From NCBI GenBank assembly GCA_964628515.1, contig CAZVNZ010000016.1, positions 1 through 64,000 of the forward strand: DNA of 64,000 nt, written 5' to 3'. Origin of the DNA: CAZVNZ01 sp964628515 (lineage in GTDB: Bacteria; Bacillota; Clostridia; Christensenellales; Christensenellaceae). Made by a program: the position numbers and the translations under genes. The notes beneath the pieces are model-generated. The model did not search any database. It was given only the letters and a program-made list of their open reading frames with translations, and had not been told where the DNA came from. This document shows positions 1-8,233 of the stretch, piece by piece; the first letter of the stretch is position 1; each line of letters opens with the position of its first letter.

Positions 1-23
1 ATAGCTTTAAGCCCTTTTTTACT

Positions 24-44
24 CCCCGGTTAACCGGGGGTTTT
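24..44 (+). terminator. Probable intrinsic terminator at left edge
   Basis: CCCCGG and CCGGGG arms pair across a TTAA loop, followed by GTTTT. It probably ends a transcript that enters from the left of the window. The T-run is short, so termination strength is uncertain. Confidence 0.5.
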
Positions 45-50
45 CCATAC

Positions 51-87
51 AAAAATCTGTAATTAAAATAAATAATTACAGATTTTT
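51..87. terminator. Bidirectional hairpin terminator
   Basis: A perfect 15-bp inverted repeat (51-65 and 73-87) surrounds a 7-nt A-rich loop. One arm starts with five A and the other ends with five T, so it can act on both strands. It probably ends the leftward XRE gene whose stop is at 170. Confidence 0.6.
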
Positions 88-169
88 CGTGTATACGTAT
101 TTTTTTAGTGTAAATTAAAAACAATATAATTATAACAATTATATTTTTAAGAAATATATTTTTTATACT

Positions 170-496
170 TTAAATAATCTTGCTTTGCTTACGTGTATAC
201 TGATCTCTTAAAAACTCTGCGTAACTGCTTAATTTGCTTACAGCCTCCGCAGGTAAATCGGAGTATAACAGCTCCATCGCAAAATCACGATTAATTAAAG
301 GGTTACTCGTGCGCTCTAATAAATAGTCTATTGAAACATCAAAATATTCTGCTACTTTGCACAGCCTGTCTCCGGCAGGCACGGCATTGTCCCATTTTCT
401 TATGGAGCCGTTAGCAAAATTTAGTGTTTTTTCTAAGCGAGAAATAGAAATATTATTAGATTCGCATAGAGATTTCACCATATGTACTAAACCCAT
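170..496 (-). CDS. XRE-family (Cro/CI-type) transcriptional repressor
   Basis: This is a 108-residue DNA-binding protein. The N-terminal ~60 residues form an HTH_3/XRE fold (segments SISRLEKTLNFANGSIRKW and VAEYFDVSIDYLLE); the C-terminal ~45 residues are helical and of unknown role. The ATG at 496 is chosen because AAGGTGG lies just upstream (about 502-508); an in-frame upstream ATG at 529 has no such site. It is divergent from a second, shorter XRE gene at 658 with a related recognition-helix region. The intergenic region holds two consensus promoters with palindromic operators, so auto- and cross-regulation are likely. It resembles prophage or ICE-type repressors, but no phage genes are visible. 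Confidence 0.85.
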   Translation of the reverse strand: MGLVHMVKSLCESNNISISRLEKTLNFANGSIRKWDNAVPAGDRLCKVAEYFDVSIDYLLERTSNPLINRDFAMELLYSDLPAEAVSKLSSYAEFLRDQYTRKQSKII

Positions 497-522
497 ACAT
501 ACCACCTTGTAAAAAAAAGTTA

Positions 523-551
523 TTGACATATAGACTGAAGTCTACTATAAT
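523..551 (+). promoter_or_regulatory. Consensus sigma-A promoter for the small XRE gene
   Basis: TTGACA (523-528), a 17-bp spacer and TATAAT (546-551) form a perfect consensus promoter facing right. The spacer contains the palindrome TAGACTGAAGTCTA (531-544), so a repressor bound there would occlude RNA polymerase. Confidence 0.8.
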
Positions 552-565
552 TATACCATAGTCTA
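531..565. promoter_or_regulatory. Tandem palindromic operators (TAGACT-N2-AGTCTA)
   Basis: TAGACT-GA-AGTCTA at 531-544 is an exact inverted repeat. A degenerate copy, TATACCATAGTCTA, sits at 552-565, centred 21 bp (two helical turns) away. A TAGACT half-site recurs at 618-623 inside the spacer of the leftward promoter. Binding by one or both flanking XRE proteins is inferred. Confidence 0.6.
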
Positions 566-593
566 TAAAACGCCAAAAACACACTTATTTAGC

Positions 594-632
594 CTACAAT
601 CTAATTGTAGAACATTTTAGACTATTTGTCAA
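594..632 (-). promoter_or_regulatory. Leftward promoter of the 108-residue XRE gene with overlapping inverted repeat
   Basis: On the minus strand TTGACA (632-627), a 17-bp spacer and TACAAT (609-604) form a strong promoter. Its -10 is overlapped by a second perfect inverted repeat, CTACAAT-CTA-ATTGTAG (594-610), different from the TAGACT operators. The spacer carries a TAGACT half-site. Confidence 0.7.
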
Positions 633-657
633 TACTAATTAAGCAGGGGTACATTAA

Positions 658-840
658 ATGATTGTAACTAATATCAAAAAACTATGCAAAAGACACAAAA
701 TCACCATTTCTCAATTAGAAAAATCTACGAGCATTGCCAACGGAGCAATTGCAAAGTGGGAGAAATCCTCCCCCAAAGTAAGTAATATTAAAAAAGTTGC
801 GGACTATTTCGGAGTAACGGTGGACGAATTAATAAAATAA
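658..840 (+). CDS. Small XRE-family regulator (Cro-like)
   Basis: This 60-residue protein consists only of an XRE helix-turn-helix (IANGAIAKWEKSSP recognition region, VADYFGVTVDELIK end). It resembles the N-terminal half of the divergent repressor at 170-496 and lacks its C-terminal part. It is driven by a perfect consensus promoter at 523-551. The start is preceded by GCAGGGG (about 643-649). The size and divergent layout recall a Cro/CI pair, but it could equally be an orphan antirepressor. Confidence 0.8.
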   Translation: MIVTNIKKLCKRHKITISQLEKSTSIANGAIAKWEKSSPKVSNIKKVADYFGVTVDELIK

Positions 841-862
841 ACTTTTTTATTTAAACTAAAAA

Positions 863-1774
863 TTATAGGGGAAACAGCAAACGCTGATTGTTATAAGAAT
901 AAAGATTATTTATATTTACAGAGTAAGGCGCTATATAGTTGTTGCTGTAATCATTTTTAATTATATTTTCAAGGGCAATATATCCAAGTGAATAATAATC
1001 CAGCGCACAAACTGTGTCTATACTACCTTTTTCCAGTTTGTCTATTACCTTTAGAGTTTTTGAGAAAGCAATAAGTTTGTAGTTGCCGTTTTTAATTTCA
1101 TTTGATGCTATAAGAGAAGAAAACTCGTTTAGTGCAACCACCACATTAAATTCTTTAGAAGTGTATTCCAAACTGTTTATTGTGTCCGTCATTTTTGTGG
1201 TAGAAAAATCAAGACTATCAAAAGAAATATTGTTTTTAGTTAAAGCATCCACAATAATTTCTTTTATTTGGGTGGTGTTTTCGTAGGTATCTATACAGTT
1301 TAGTATTAAAACCTTTGGGTTTTCCCGCTGTTTAATTTCGTCAATAAGTAAATTTTTTAGCTTTTGCATATCTATATTTACGTAGTCGTAGTCTTTTTCT
1401 TCGTCAAAATTATTTATTAGCACAACATTAAGCCCGTGCTTTTTTGCCTCTTCGATTTTTGCCCATATTTCTCCGTAATTTAAAGGTTCTATTATAATGG
1501 CATCGTAACCGTCATTAATTGCTTTATCTATTAACTCCGCCTGCATACCTCTGTTGTTGTCTTTAGAAACCGCTTTTGTAAATAAAGTGGTGTTGTATTG
1601 CTTAGAGGCGGAGTTTGCCCCCTTTGTAACCTCGGAGGCAAGCTCGCTTGACCAGGCATGCAAAATAAGCATAACCTTTTTGGGGCTGTACAAGGGTGGG
1701 TTGCAACTTGTTGCTAAAACCAAGCTCGCAATTATTAATACTAAGGAAATTACCGTACAAATAAACTTTTTCAT
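863..1774 (-). CDS. Sugar-binding lipoprotein of a sensor module (Peripla_BP_4 type)
   Basis: This 303-residue lipoprotein has a hydrophobic signal segment and a lipobox ending at Cys24 (ATSC). The body shows the two-lobe periplasmic sugar-binding fold (KKVMLILHAWSSELA near the start; AINDGYDAIIIEPLNYGEIW in lobe 1). It is the last gene of a leftward operon and overlaps the kinase stop by 4 bp (ATGA), with AAAGGTG ahead of its ATG. No permease is encoded beside it, so it probably presents ligand to the kinase rather than feeding transport. This matches XylFII-LytS-YesN-type three-component sugar sensing known in clostridia. The ligand is unknown. Confidence 0.8.
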   Translation of the reverse strand: MKKFICTVISLVLIIASLVLATSCNPPLYSPKKVMLILHAWSSELASEVTKGANSASKQYNTTLFTKAVSKDNNRGMQAELIDKAINDGYDAIIIEPLNYGEIWAKIEEAKKHGLNVVLINNFDEEKDYDYVNIDMQKLKNLLIDEIKQRENPKVLILNCIDTYENTTQIKEIIVDALTKNNISFDSLDFSTTKMTDTINSLEYTSKEFNVVVALNEFSSLIASNEIKNGNYKLIAFSKTLKVIDKLEKGSIDTVCALDYYSLGYIALENIIKNDYSNNYIAPYSVNINNLYSYNNQRLLFPL

Positions 1775-3486
1775 AGTTCTGTCACCTTTGGTAGTGTAAG
1801 GGTAACCGTAGTGCCTACGTCTATCTCGCTTTTAATGGAAAGCCCGTAGTCCTTGCCGTAGTATAGCTTAATTCGTTTATGCACATTAAGTATGCCCACT
1901 CCGGATTTTTCTTTGCTGATATGCTTTTCTTCGAGTATTAAATTAATTAGCTCCTCGCTCATACCCACACCGTTATCCTTTACCGTAAAAATTAAAGCAT
2001 CCTCGGTTGTGTGGGCGTCTACCTTAATTAATCCTTTTTCGTTTAGTGGCTGTATACCGTGATAAATTGCATTTTCCACAATGGGTTGCAATATAAGTTT
2101 TAAAGTGCATAGCCTTTTTGCCTCTTTTGTTGATGTAATCTCGTAGTCTATTTTGTCCTCAAAACGCATTTTTTGGATAACAAGATAGTTTTCTGCATGC
2201 AGTAGCTCATCTGCTACACTTATTATCTCCCTGCCTTTGCTTAGAGATATTCTAAAGAGTTTAGCCAATGCGGATGTCATATTTATTACCGCATGGTTGT
2301 TGTTTTTTTCCGCCATCCAAATTATAGACTCTAAGGTGTTATACAAAAAATGTGGCTTAATTTGCATTTGCAGAGCGTTTATTTCGCTTTTGCGTTTTTC
2401 TTCGTGCTCCTTTTCGTTTTCCGCTATAAGTTCTTTTATGCGTGTAACCATTTTATTGTAGGTTGATGATAATCTTTCTACCTCGAAATCTCCTCTGACA
2501 TCAACTGTGGCTTCAAAATTCCCCTGTTCTACAAGCTCCATGGATTTTTCAAGGGTGGTTACAGGTTTTGAAACCAAGCCGGAAATTAGGCTTGCCACCA
2601 CTACAATTGTTATTATGCCAAATATCACCGTAATAAAAACAAAGGAGGTAAGCTCCTGCTGGGGTACCATAATATCCGAAACATAGCTTACAGTCACAAG
2701 TCTCCACCCCGTTTGCATAAAACTACGGGTGTTTATAAAGGCTTCCTCTCCATTAATGGTAAATTTATAGTTGCCGTCGGGTTTTGATAGGGCAAACTCC
2801 ATTTCTTCATCCACTAAATTATAGTTTATAAGTTGCAGTTTTGGGTGGTAAATAATATTGCCGTACCTGTCTGCAATGTAAGAATACCCGTGCTCTCCCA
2901 ATTTTATGCGGTTTACTCTGTTTTCTATTTCCGTTATGGGTATATCCATAAGCAACACTTTGGAGTTTGTGTTTATTGCGCCGTAAAAATTTATGCGTTT
3001 TGTAAGAGAAATTACCCACGGGTATTTGCCTTCGTACAAGTTTTGTACGTGGGGCTCGCTAAAATACACATCCCGTTTGGTTTTGGATGCAAGCAAAAAC
3101 CAAGATTGCTCATTATATTTTACGTTGCTTTTAAGCAAATTGCCCGAGGTTTTAGCACGTACGCTACCATCATTATTAAAAATAATAATAGAGTTTATAT
3201 CCTTTCTTGTATTAACTATGGAGTTTATTACTTCTGCCTCTTTGTTTGGGTTTAAGTAGGAGGAAAACACTATATTATTGCATATTTCCGTAAGCTCGTA
3301 AATATAAGAATTAATTGCGTTTTCCGTTTGAGACGCTAACTGCATAGATATATTTTTCATATTGTTTTCGTTGGTTTCTTTAAACTTGTTGTAAAGCAAA
3401 ACAAAGGTTACGGAGTATATTGCAAGCATTATAATAATAAAGGATATTGCCATTATAAAACGCAGGCTTTTAATGTTGAGTTTCAT
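1771..3486 (-). CDS. YesM/LytS-type sensor histidine kinase
   Basis: This is a 571-residue membrane kinase. Residues ~8-32 form TM1, ~40-275 an extracellular Cache-like sensor, ~282-304 TM2 and ~305-358 a HAMP linker. A His_kinase domain follows, with QIKPHFLYNTLES (phospho-acceptor His379) and an HATPase domain carrying DNGVGM. It overlaps both neighbours by 4 bp: the response regulator upstream and the sugar-binding lipoprotein downstream. It would phosphorylate the AraC-type regulator encoded at 3483-5045, probably in response to a sugar delivered by the lipoprotein. The target is presumably the ABC importer that starts at 5204. Confidence 0.93.
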   Translation of the reverse strand: MKLNIKSLRFIMAISFIIIMLAIYSVTFVLLYNKFKETNENNMKNISMQLASQTENAINSYIYELTEICNNIVFSSYLNPNKEAEVINSIVNTRKDINSIIIFNNDGSVRAKTSGNLLKSNVKYNEQSWFLLASKTKRDVYFSEPHVQNLYEGKYPWVISLTKRINFYGAINTNSKVLLMDIPITEIENRVNRIKLGEHGYSYIADRYGNIIYHPKLQLINYNLVDEEMEFALSKPDGNYKFTINGEEAFINTRSFMQTGWRLVTVSYVSDIMVPQQELTSFVFITVIFGIITIVVVASLISGLVSKPVTTLEKSMELVEQGNFEATVDVRGDFEVERLSSTYNKMVTRIKELIAENEKEHEEKRKSEINALQMQIKPHFLYNTLESIIWMAEKNNNHAVINMTSALAKLFRISLSKGREIISVADELLHAENYLVIQKMRFEDKIDYEITSTKEAKRLCTLKLILQPIVENAIYHGIQPLNEKGLIKVDAHTTEDALIFTVKDNGVGMSEELINLILEEKHISKEKSGVGILNVHKRIKLYYGKDYGLSIKSEIDVGTTVTLTLPKVTEL

Positions 3487-5045
3487 TGTTTTTTAAACTC
3501 CCGTGGGGATACATTAAACATTTTTTTAAATGCAAAACTAAAGTAGTTTGGGTCTGTATAGCCCACTTTATAGGCTATTTCCGTAATTTTTAAATTGGTG
3601 GTTGCCAAATATTCTTTTGCTTTGTCCATTCTGTACACATTTAAAAAGTTTATTATGGTGTCGCCCGTTTCTTTTTTAAATGTGGCGCAAAAATGGCTTA
3701 CGCTAACATGTAAATGGGTGCAAATTTTGTCTGTGGTAATATCCGGATTAGTATAATTTTCGTATACATACTGCTTTGCTTCGTCTATTAGCTGTAATGC
3801 GGAGTTTTTTCGCAAATCTGAAATACCTTCCACAATCTGTTTGCACATATTTTTTAGTCTCTCCCTTATTTGCAGCACATCTTCCATATTGATTATACAG
3901 GCAAAAATATCAGCATTTTGAGAATATAGTTGGGTAGTGTCAAGCCCGGATTCTTTGGCCGTTTTAAATATTGCAACCGCAATCTCCACAATATAAATCT
4001 CGAAATTTTCCTTGTAGTAGGTTAGTAAATTTAAAAAGATATTGTTTATTTGGTTGTTTAATGCTTCTATATCCTTGGTTTTTATAAGCATTGCAAACTT
4101 AAACTCTTCAAACTCGTAAAAATAGCTGTTGTCCGTGTTTAGCGGTTCTAAATCGTCTATGCACAATATTTTATTTGTGCCGTTTAGTATTTTGTAGTTG
4201 CAAGCGGTAACCGCACTTTTGTAAGACAGGCATATTCTTCCCGGGCCGTCTACTTTATAGCCTACTCCTATTGTTACAGAAAAATTAAGATATTTATTTA
4301 AATATTTCTGTATTTTTTCAAATATTTTAATGGACTTATTAATATTTTCTCCCATTGCCAAAAGCACTACATAAGCCGGGGTAATAAATGTTATGCCTAA
4401 TTTTTCCTTTTGCATAATTTCTTGGGCGATGTTGCAAACCGCAAACCTGCGCAGTTCATCGGAAAAGTCTTTTTGGTCCTCTACGGAAATTATTGCAACA
4501 ATATGCTCCTTTGGAGAAATATTTATTTTATACAATCGGGATTTATTGAGTATTTCCGCATCGTCTGTTTGAGTGGAAAGTAGGGAAGTTAAAAATTTTT
4601 CCTGCAATATGGGCAGATGATTTTTAAATTCCTCTTTTAGCTTTTCAAAATCCTCGTGGTTTAGTATTTCTTTGTCTAAATTCTCTTTTAGCTTACGCAA
4701 AACTTTAAGCATTTCCTCTTTTGTTATGGGTTTTAAAATATAATCGTAAGCATTGTTTTTTATTGCTTTTTGAGCGTAGTTAAAATCGTCGTAGGCGGTT
4801 AGCAGTATTACCTTTGGCTCCGGAGAGTATCTTTTTACCGCTTCAAGTAGCTCTAAACCGTTTACGTAGGGCATATTAATATCTGTAATTATTACGTCGG
4901 GAAGGGTGTTTTCGCAAATCTCCAATGCCTCTTTGCCGTTTTTGGCTTCTCCTATAAGCTCGTATCCTTCAGATTGCCAACAAAGTGTTTGTACTATTGC
5001 CTGTCTTACCCCTTGCTCGTCGTCCACGATAAGAATTTTATACAT
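3483..5045 (-). CDS. YesN-type response regulator (REC + AraC HTH)
   Basis: This 520-residue response regulator has an N-terminal receiver (VDDE at residues 7-10, phospho-acceptor Asp55 in TDINMP, and LKPITKEE). A long ~300-residue middle region follows, then a C-terminal AraC-family double HTH (HVSVSHFCATFKKETG and AYKVGYTDPNYFSFAFKK). It is the first gene of the leftward sensor operon. It is divergent from the sugar ABC operon across a 158-bp gap that contains a 21-bp-spaced ATATTCAA direct repeat, the usual arrangement of AraC-type half-sites. It probably activates the importer and perhaps the downstream catabolic genes. Confidence 0.93.
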   Translation of the reverse strand: MYKILIVDDEQGVRQAIVQTLCWQSEGYELIGEAKNGKEALEICENTLPDVIITDINMPYVNGLELLEAVKRYSPEPKVILLTAYDDFNYAQKAIKNNAYDYILKPITKEEMLKVLRKLKENLDKEILNHEDFEKLKEEFKNHLPILQEKFLTSLLSTQTDDAEILNKSRLYKINISPKEHIVAIISVEDQKDFSDELRRFAVCNIAQEIMQKEKLGITFITPAYVVLLAMGENINKSIKIFEKIQKYLNKYLNFSVTIGVGYKVDGPGRICLSYKSAVTACNYKILNGTNKILCIDDLEPLNTDNSYFYEFEEFKFAMLIKTKDIEALNNQINNIFLNLLTYYKENFEIYIVEIAVAIFKTAKESGLDTTQLYSQNADIFACIINMEDVLQIRERLKNMCKQIVEGISDLRKNSALQLIDEAKQYVYENYTNPDITTDKICTHLHVSVSHFCATFKKETGDTIINFLNVYRMDKAKEYLATTNLKITEIAYKVGYTDPNYFSFAFKKMFNVSPREFKKQ

Positions 5046-5065
5046 ATTTATAGTATATACGAAAA

Positions 5066-5131
5066 TACGGTTTTGTTAATAGAAAATTCATAATTCAATA
5101 AAATATTCAAGAAAAACCGTAATATATTCAA
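5066..5131. promoter_or_regulatory. Candidate AraC/YesN binding region upstream of the sugar ABC operon
   Basis: ATATTCAA occurs twice in direct orientation (5103-5110 and 5124-5131), 21 bp apart. Further ATTCA copies lie at 5086-5090 and 5093-5097. A 9-bp inverted repeat, TACGGTTTT (5066-5074) and AAAACCGTA (5113-5121), spans the same region. No good -35 is seen next to the importer start, as expected for an activator-dependent promoter. Confidence 0.5.
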
Positions 5132-5203
5132 TGGCATTTATTTATATGCATATTACAATAAAGCTAAGAGTTAATACTCGAATATATATTAGGAGGAAAA
5201 ATT

Positions 5204-6253
5204 ATGTCAAGGAAAAAGTTATTGGTATGTGTAGTAGCCGTAATTATGGTTGCTGCAATGGTATTTACGGTAAGTGCTTGCGCACCTGCGCAACCGGCGG
5301 CTGCGGCGTCCGATGGAGGTGCGGCAGCACCTGCGGGCAACAAACCCTTTAAAGATGTAAAAATAGTATTTTTCCCGGGCGGCGGCGAAGGCGATGTATT
5401 TGCAACAACCGTTTACAACGGAGCAAAGCAGGCAGCCGAAGACTTAGGATGTCAGGTTGAGTATGTTTGGTCCGATTGGGATCCTAACCAAATGGTTAAT
5501 CAACTAAAAGAAGCAATAGCAAGAACACCCGACGGCATTGCAATAATGGGACACCCCGGCGACGATGCCTATAAATCCGTAGTAGACGAAGCTATAAGCA
5601 AAGGCATAATTATCACAAGCCAAAACACTCCCTTACCGGAGTTGGAAGCGGCTTATAAAACAACAGGCTTTGGATACGCAGGCGCAGAATTATATCCGGC
5701 AGGTGCAACACTTGCACAAGAAGCGGCTAAAAGAGCAGGCTTAAAATCCGGAGATAAAGCTATGGTTTGGGGGCTTGCATCTCAACCCGGACGTGGAGAG
5801 AGAACAAAAGGTTGCGTAGACGCATTAGAAGAGCTTGGAGTAAAAGTAGACTACATAGAGATTTCCGATGCGGTAAATGCAGACCCAACACAGGGCACTC
5901 CTGTAATTACAAGCTATCTTGCATCTAACCCCGATTGTAAAATGGTAATTACAGACCACGGCTCTCTAACATCCACCCTTGGTACATATTTAAAAGCGGC
6001 AGGTAAAAAACCCGGCGAAGTTTTTGGCGCAGGTTTTGACCTCTCGGGAGACACTTCCGCAGCTATAACAGAAGGCTGGGTAGGCGCAGTGCTGGATCAA
6101 CAACAATGGCTACAAGGCTATTTGCCCATACTTCAATTATGCTTAGCTAAAACTTACGGTTTCTCCGGACTTCACATTGATACCGGTGCCGCAATCATTG
6201 ATGCTAACAACATAGAATTTGTAAAACCCTTAGCAGAAAAAGGAATCAGATAA
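5204..6253 (+). CDS. Sugar ABC transporter substrate-binding lipoprotein (CUT2 family)
   Basis: This is a 349-residue extracellular binding protein. The signal peptide ends in a VSAC lipobox at Cys26, followed by an Ala/Pro/Gly-rich linker and a two-lobe Peripla_BP_4 fold (NGAKQAAEDLG; ARTPDGIAIMGHP; FGAGFDLSGDT). AGGAGG lies just before the ATG. It is the first gene of an importer operon with the ATPase at 6352 and permease at 7141. A 7-bp hairpin after its stop may raise its mRNA level relative to the membrane genes. It is more complete and only distantly similar to the sensor lipoprotein at 863. The substrate is a sugar, not identifiable from sequence. Confidence 0.92.
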   Translation: MSRKKLLVCVVAVIMVAAMVFTVSACAPAQPAAAASDGGAAAPAGNKPFKDVKIVFFPGGGEGDVFATTVYNGAKQAAEDLGCQVEYVWSDWDPNQMVNQLKEAIARTPDGIAIMGHPGDDAYKSVVDEAISKGIIITSQNTPLPELEAAYKTTGFGYAGAELYPAGATLAQEAAKRAGLKSGDKAMVWGLASQPGRGERTKGCVDALEELGVKVDYIEISDAVNADPTQGTPVITSYLASNPDCKMVITDHGSLTSTLGTYLKAAGKKPGEVFGAGFDLSGDTSAAITEGWVGAVLDQQQWLQGYLPILQLCLAKTYGFSGLHIDTGAAIIDANNIEFVKPLAEKGIR

Positions 6254-6270
6254 TAATAATTTAACTTTGG

Positions 6271-6293
6271 CAGGGCGTATAAATTGCGCCCTG
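6271..6293 (+). other. Intercistronic mRNA hairpin between binding protein and ATPase genes
   Basis: CAGGGCG (6271-6277) pairs with CGCCCTG (6287-6293) around a 9-nt loop, with no T-run after it. Such hairpins often protect the 3' end of the binding-protein mRNA or cause partial termination, giving excess binding protein over membrane components. That role is inferred. Confidence 0.5.
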
Positions 6294-6351
6294 TCCAATT
6301 AAGTATTGCCTTAGCATTTTGTATGCTTTTGGGAGTGGAGGAGCGTTTTTT

Positions 6352-7125
6352 ATGGCAGAAAATATAAATAACGATGTATTGTTAAAAATGGTGGACATCA
6401 ACAAACGGTTTGGCGGTGTTGATGTACTGAAAAATGTTAATTTAGAAATTGGAAAAAACGAGATTGTAGGCTTGGTAGGGGATAACGGAGCCGGAAAATC
6501 CACACTTATAAAACTAATAACGGGTGTACATCTGCCCACCTCGGGAGATTTATACTATAAAGGGGAAAAAATAAGTATACACAGCGTAAAGCGTTCAAGA
6601 GAGCTTGGTATAGAAACGGTGTATCAAGAAAGAGCTTTGGCGGATTTACAAACAATTTGGCAAAATATGTTTGTAGGCAGAGAGCTATGCAATAAATTAG
6701 GCTTTATGAATATTAAAGAGCAAAAAGCCCAAACGGCAAAAATGATGCGAGAGCATATGGGCTATACTTCTAAAGCAATAACGGTAAATACAGAGGTAGA
6801 GTTTTTATCCGGTGGCGAAAAACAGGGTATTGCAATTTCCCGTGCCCTTTATTTTAAAGCAGATTTAATTATATTAGACGAGCCTACGGTGGCACTTTCC
6901 TTATCCGAAACACAAAAGGTACAGGATTTCGTTTTGGATATTAAGAAGGCAAATCATAGTGCAATTTACATAAGCCATAGCATATATCAACTGTACGAAG
7001 TTTGCGACAGATTTATAGTATTGGACAGAGGACAGGTTGCGGGCAATTTGCATAAAGCGGATGTAACTATGGAAGAACTTCAAGATAAGATGATAAATCT
7101 TGTTAAAACCGGAAAATTGGATTAA
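6352..7125 (+). CDS. Sugar ABC transporter ATP-binding protein (single-domain, FrcA-like)
   Basis: This 257-residue ATPase energises the sugar importer at the cytoplasmic face. Walker A is GDNGAGKST (residues 43-51), the signature is LSGGEKQ, Walker B is LIILDEPT, and the H-loop is YISHS. Most CUT2 importers use a fused two-domain ATPase of ~500 residues (RbsA/MglA); this one has a single domain and presumably works as a homodimer. The ATG at 6352 is chosen for the GGAGGAG site 8 bp upstream; an upstream in-frame ATG at 6319 lacks one. It is followed 15 bp later by the permease. Confidence 0.92.
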   Translation: MAENINNDVLLKMVDINKRFGGVDVLKNVNLEIGKNEIVGLVGDNGAGKSTLIKLITGVHLPTSGDLYYKGEKISIHSVKRSRELGIETVYQERALADLQTIWQNMFVGRELCNKLGFMNIKEQKAQTAKMMREHMGYTSKAITVNTEVEFLSGGEKQGIAISRALYFKADLIILDEPTVALSLSETQKVQDFVLDIKKANHSAIYISHSIYQLYEVCDRFIVLDRGQVAGNLHKADVTMEELQDKMINLVKTGKLD

Positions 7126-7140
7126 AGGAGAGATTGTAAT

Positions 7141-8145
7141 ATGAAAGATAATTCGATAGGCAGTGTTCAAAGCCCTACGTTTAAACAAAGAATTGCCAAT
7201 CATAAAATAGAGCTTAGTATTTTAATAGTTTTTATTGGTATTTTTGCGGTATACTTTATTGGCAATCCCGTGGTATTTTCCCAATTTAACATTTATTATT
7301 CTTTTATGTCTACCATACCTATTACGGGTATTTTGGCATTAGCCCTCACATTTGTAGTAACATTAGGCGAGATAGATTTATCCTTTCCTTCTGTAATAGC
7401 CCTGTGCGGTTGGATTTCCGCCACTATTTTTGTAACTACGGGCAGTGTGTTTATAGCCGTAATTATGGGGCTTGTAGTAGGTGCGGTTTGCGGATTGTTT
7501 AACTCCGTACTTATTGTTAGGTTTGGTATACCGGCTATTGTTGCCACCATTGGTACTCAGTTTTTCTTTAAAGGGATTGTAAACGTGCTGGCTCAAGGCG
7601 CAGGTGTTCCCTTAAAGGGTATGCTCGATGCGGCAGACAGCTGGATTTATCATGCTATTGTTGGTCGTGTTGGGGGTGCTATTCCGGCACAGTTTTTATG
7701 GTTTATAGCCATTGGTGTCGTAACCTGGTTGCTATTTTACAAAAATAAATTTGGCATGCACGTATCCTTTGTGGGAGACAACAAAACAAGTGCCTTAATG
7801 ATGGGCATAAACGTAAAACGCATAAGAAGTGTATCCTACATACTTGTAGGCTTGGCGGCTGCTTTTGCGGCTATTATAAGTAATATGGAGGTTGTGTACT
7901 TCTACCCCTCTCAAGGCTCGGGCTTAATGCTTCCGGCTTTGGCGGCGGTGTTTATCGGCGGTACTTCCGTGCTTGGCGGCAAAGGCTCTGTGGTGGGCAC
8001 CTTCCTTGGTGCGCTAATTATGGGCTCGCTGGAGGCCGGCATTATTTCTCTTGGCATAAACGGTTTTTGGATAGATGTAATTTACGGCTTAATAATTATA
8101 ATATCCGTAACCATATATTCCTTTATTATGAAGAAAACCACATAA
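7141..8145 (+). CDS. Sugar ABC transporter permease (CUT2/BPD_transp_2 family)
   Basis: This 334-residue integral membrane protein has about eight to ten hydrophobic segments. It shows the family's conserved LALALTFVVTLGEIDLS start of the core and a C-terminal AALAAVFIGGTSVLGGKGSV segment. It forms the channel with the ATPase at 6352 and is supplied by the binding protein at 5204. AAAGGAGAG precedes the ATG. The operon segment ends in a long terminator at 8164-8208. Only one permease gene is present, so a homodimeric channel is expected. Confidence 0.93.
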   Translation: MKDNSIGSVQSPTFKQRIANHKIELSILIVFIGIFAVYFIGNPVVFSQFNIYYSFMSTIPITGILALALTFVVTLGEIDLSFPSVIALCGWISATIFVTTGSVFIAVIMGLVVGAVCGLFNSVLIVRFGIPAIVATIGTQFFFKGIVNVLAQGAGVPLKGMLDAADSWIYHAIVGRVGGAIPAQFLWFIAIGVVTWLLFYKNKFGMHVSFVGDNKTSALMMGINVKRIRSVSYILVGLAAAFAAIISNMEVVYFYPSQGSGLMLPALAAVFIGGTSVLGGKGSVVGTFLGALIMGSLEAGIISLGINGFWIDVIYGLIIIISVTIYSFIMKKTT

Positions 8146-8163
8146 CAATTAAAATATTAATAC

Positions 8164-8209
8164 AAAATTCTTTTTCTCCGCTAAATAGGGTGGGGAAAAA
8201 GAATTTTTT
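8164..8209 (+). terminator. Intrinsic terminator after the sugar permease
   Basis: A 16-bp stem (8164-8179 with 8192-8207, one G-U pair) has a 12-nt loop and ends in a T-run. It separates the importer from the UroD/isomerase genes. The latter may be expressed by read-through, because no clear promoter is visible in the remaining 25 bp. Confidence 0.8.
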
Positions 8210-8233
8210 CATAGCACAAAAAGGGGTAGTCAG

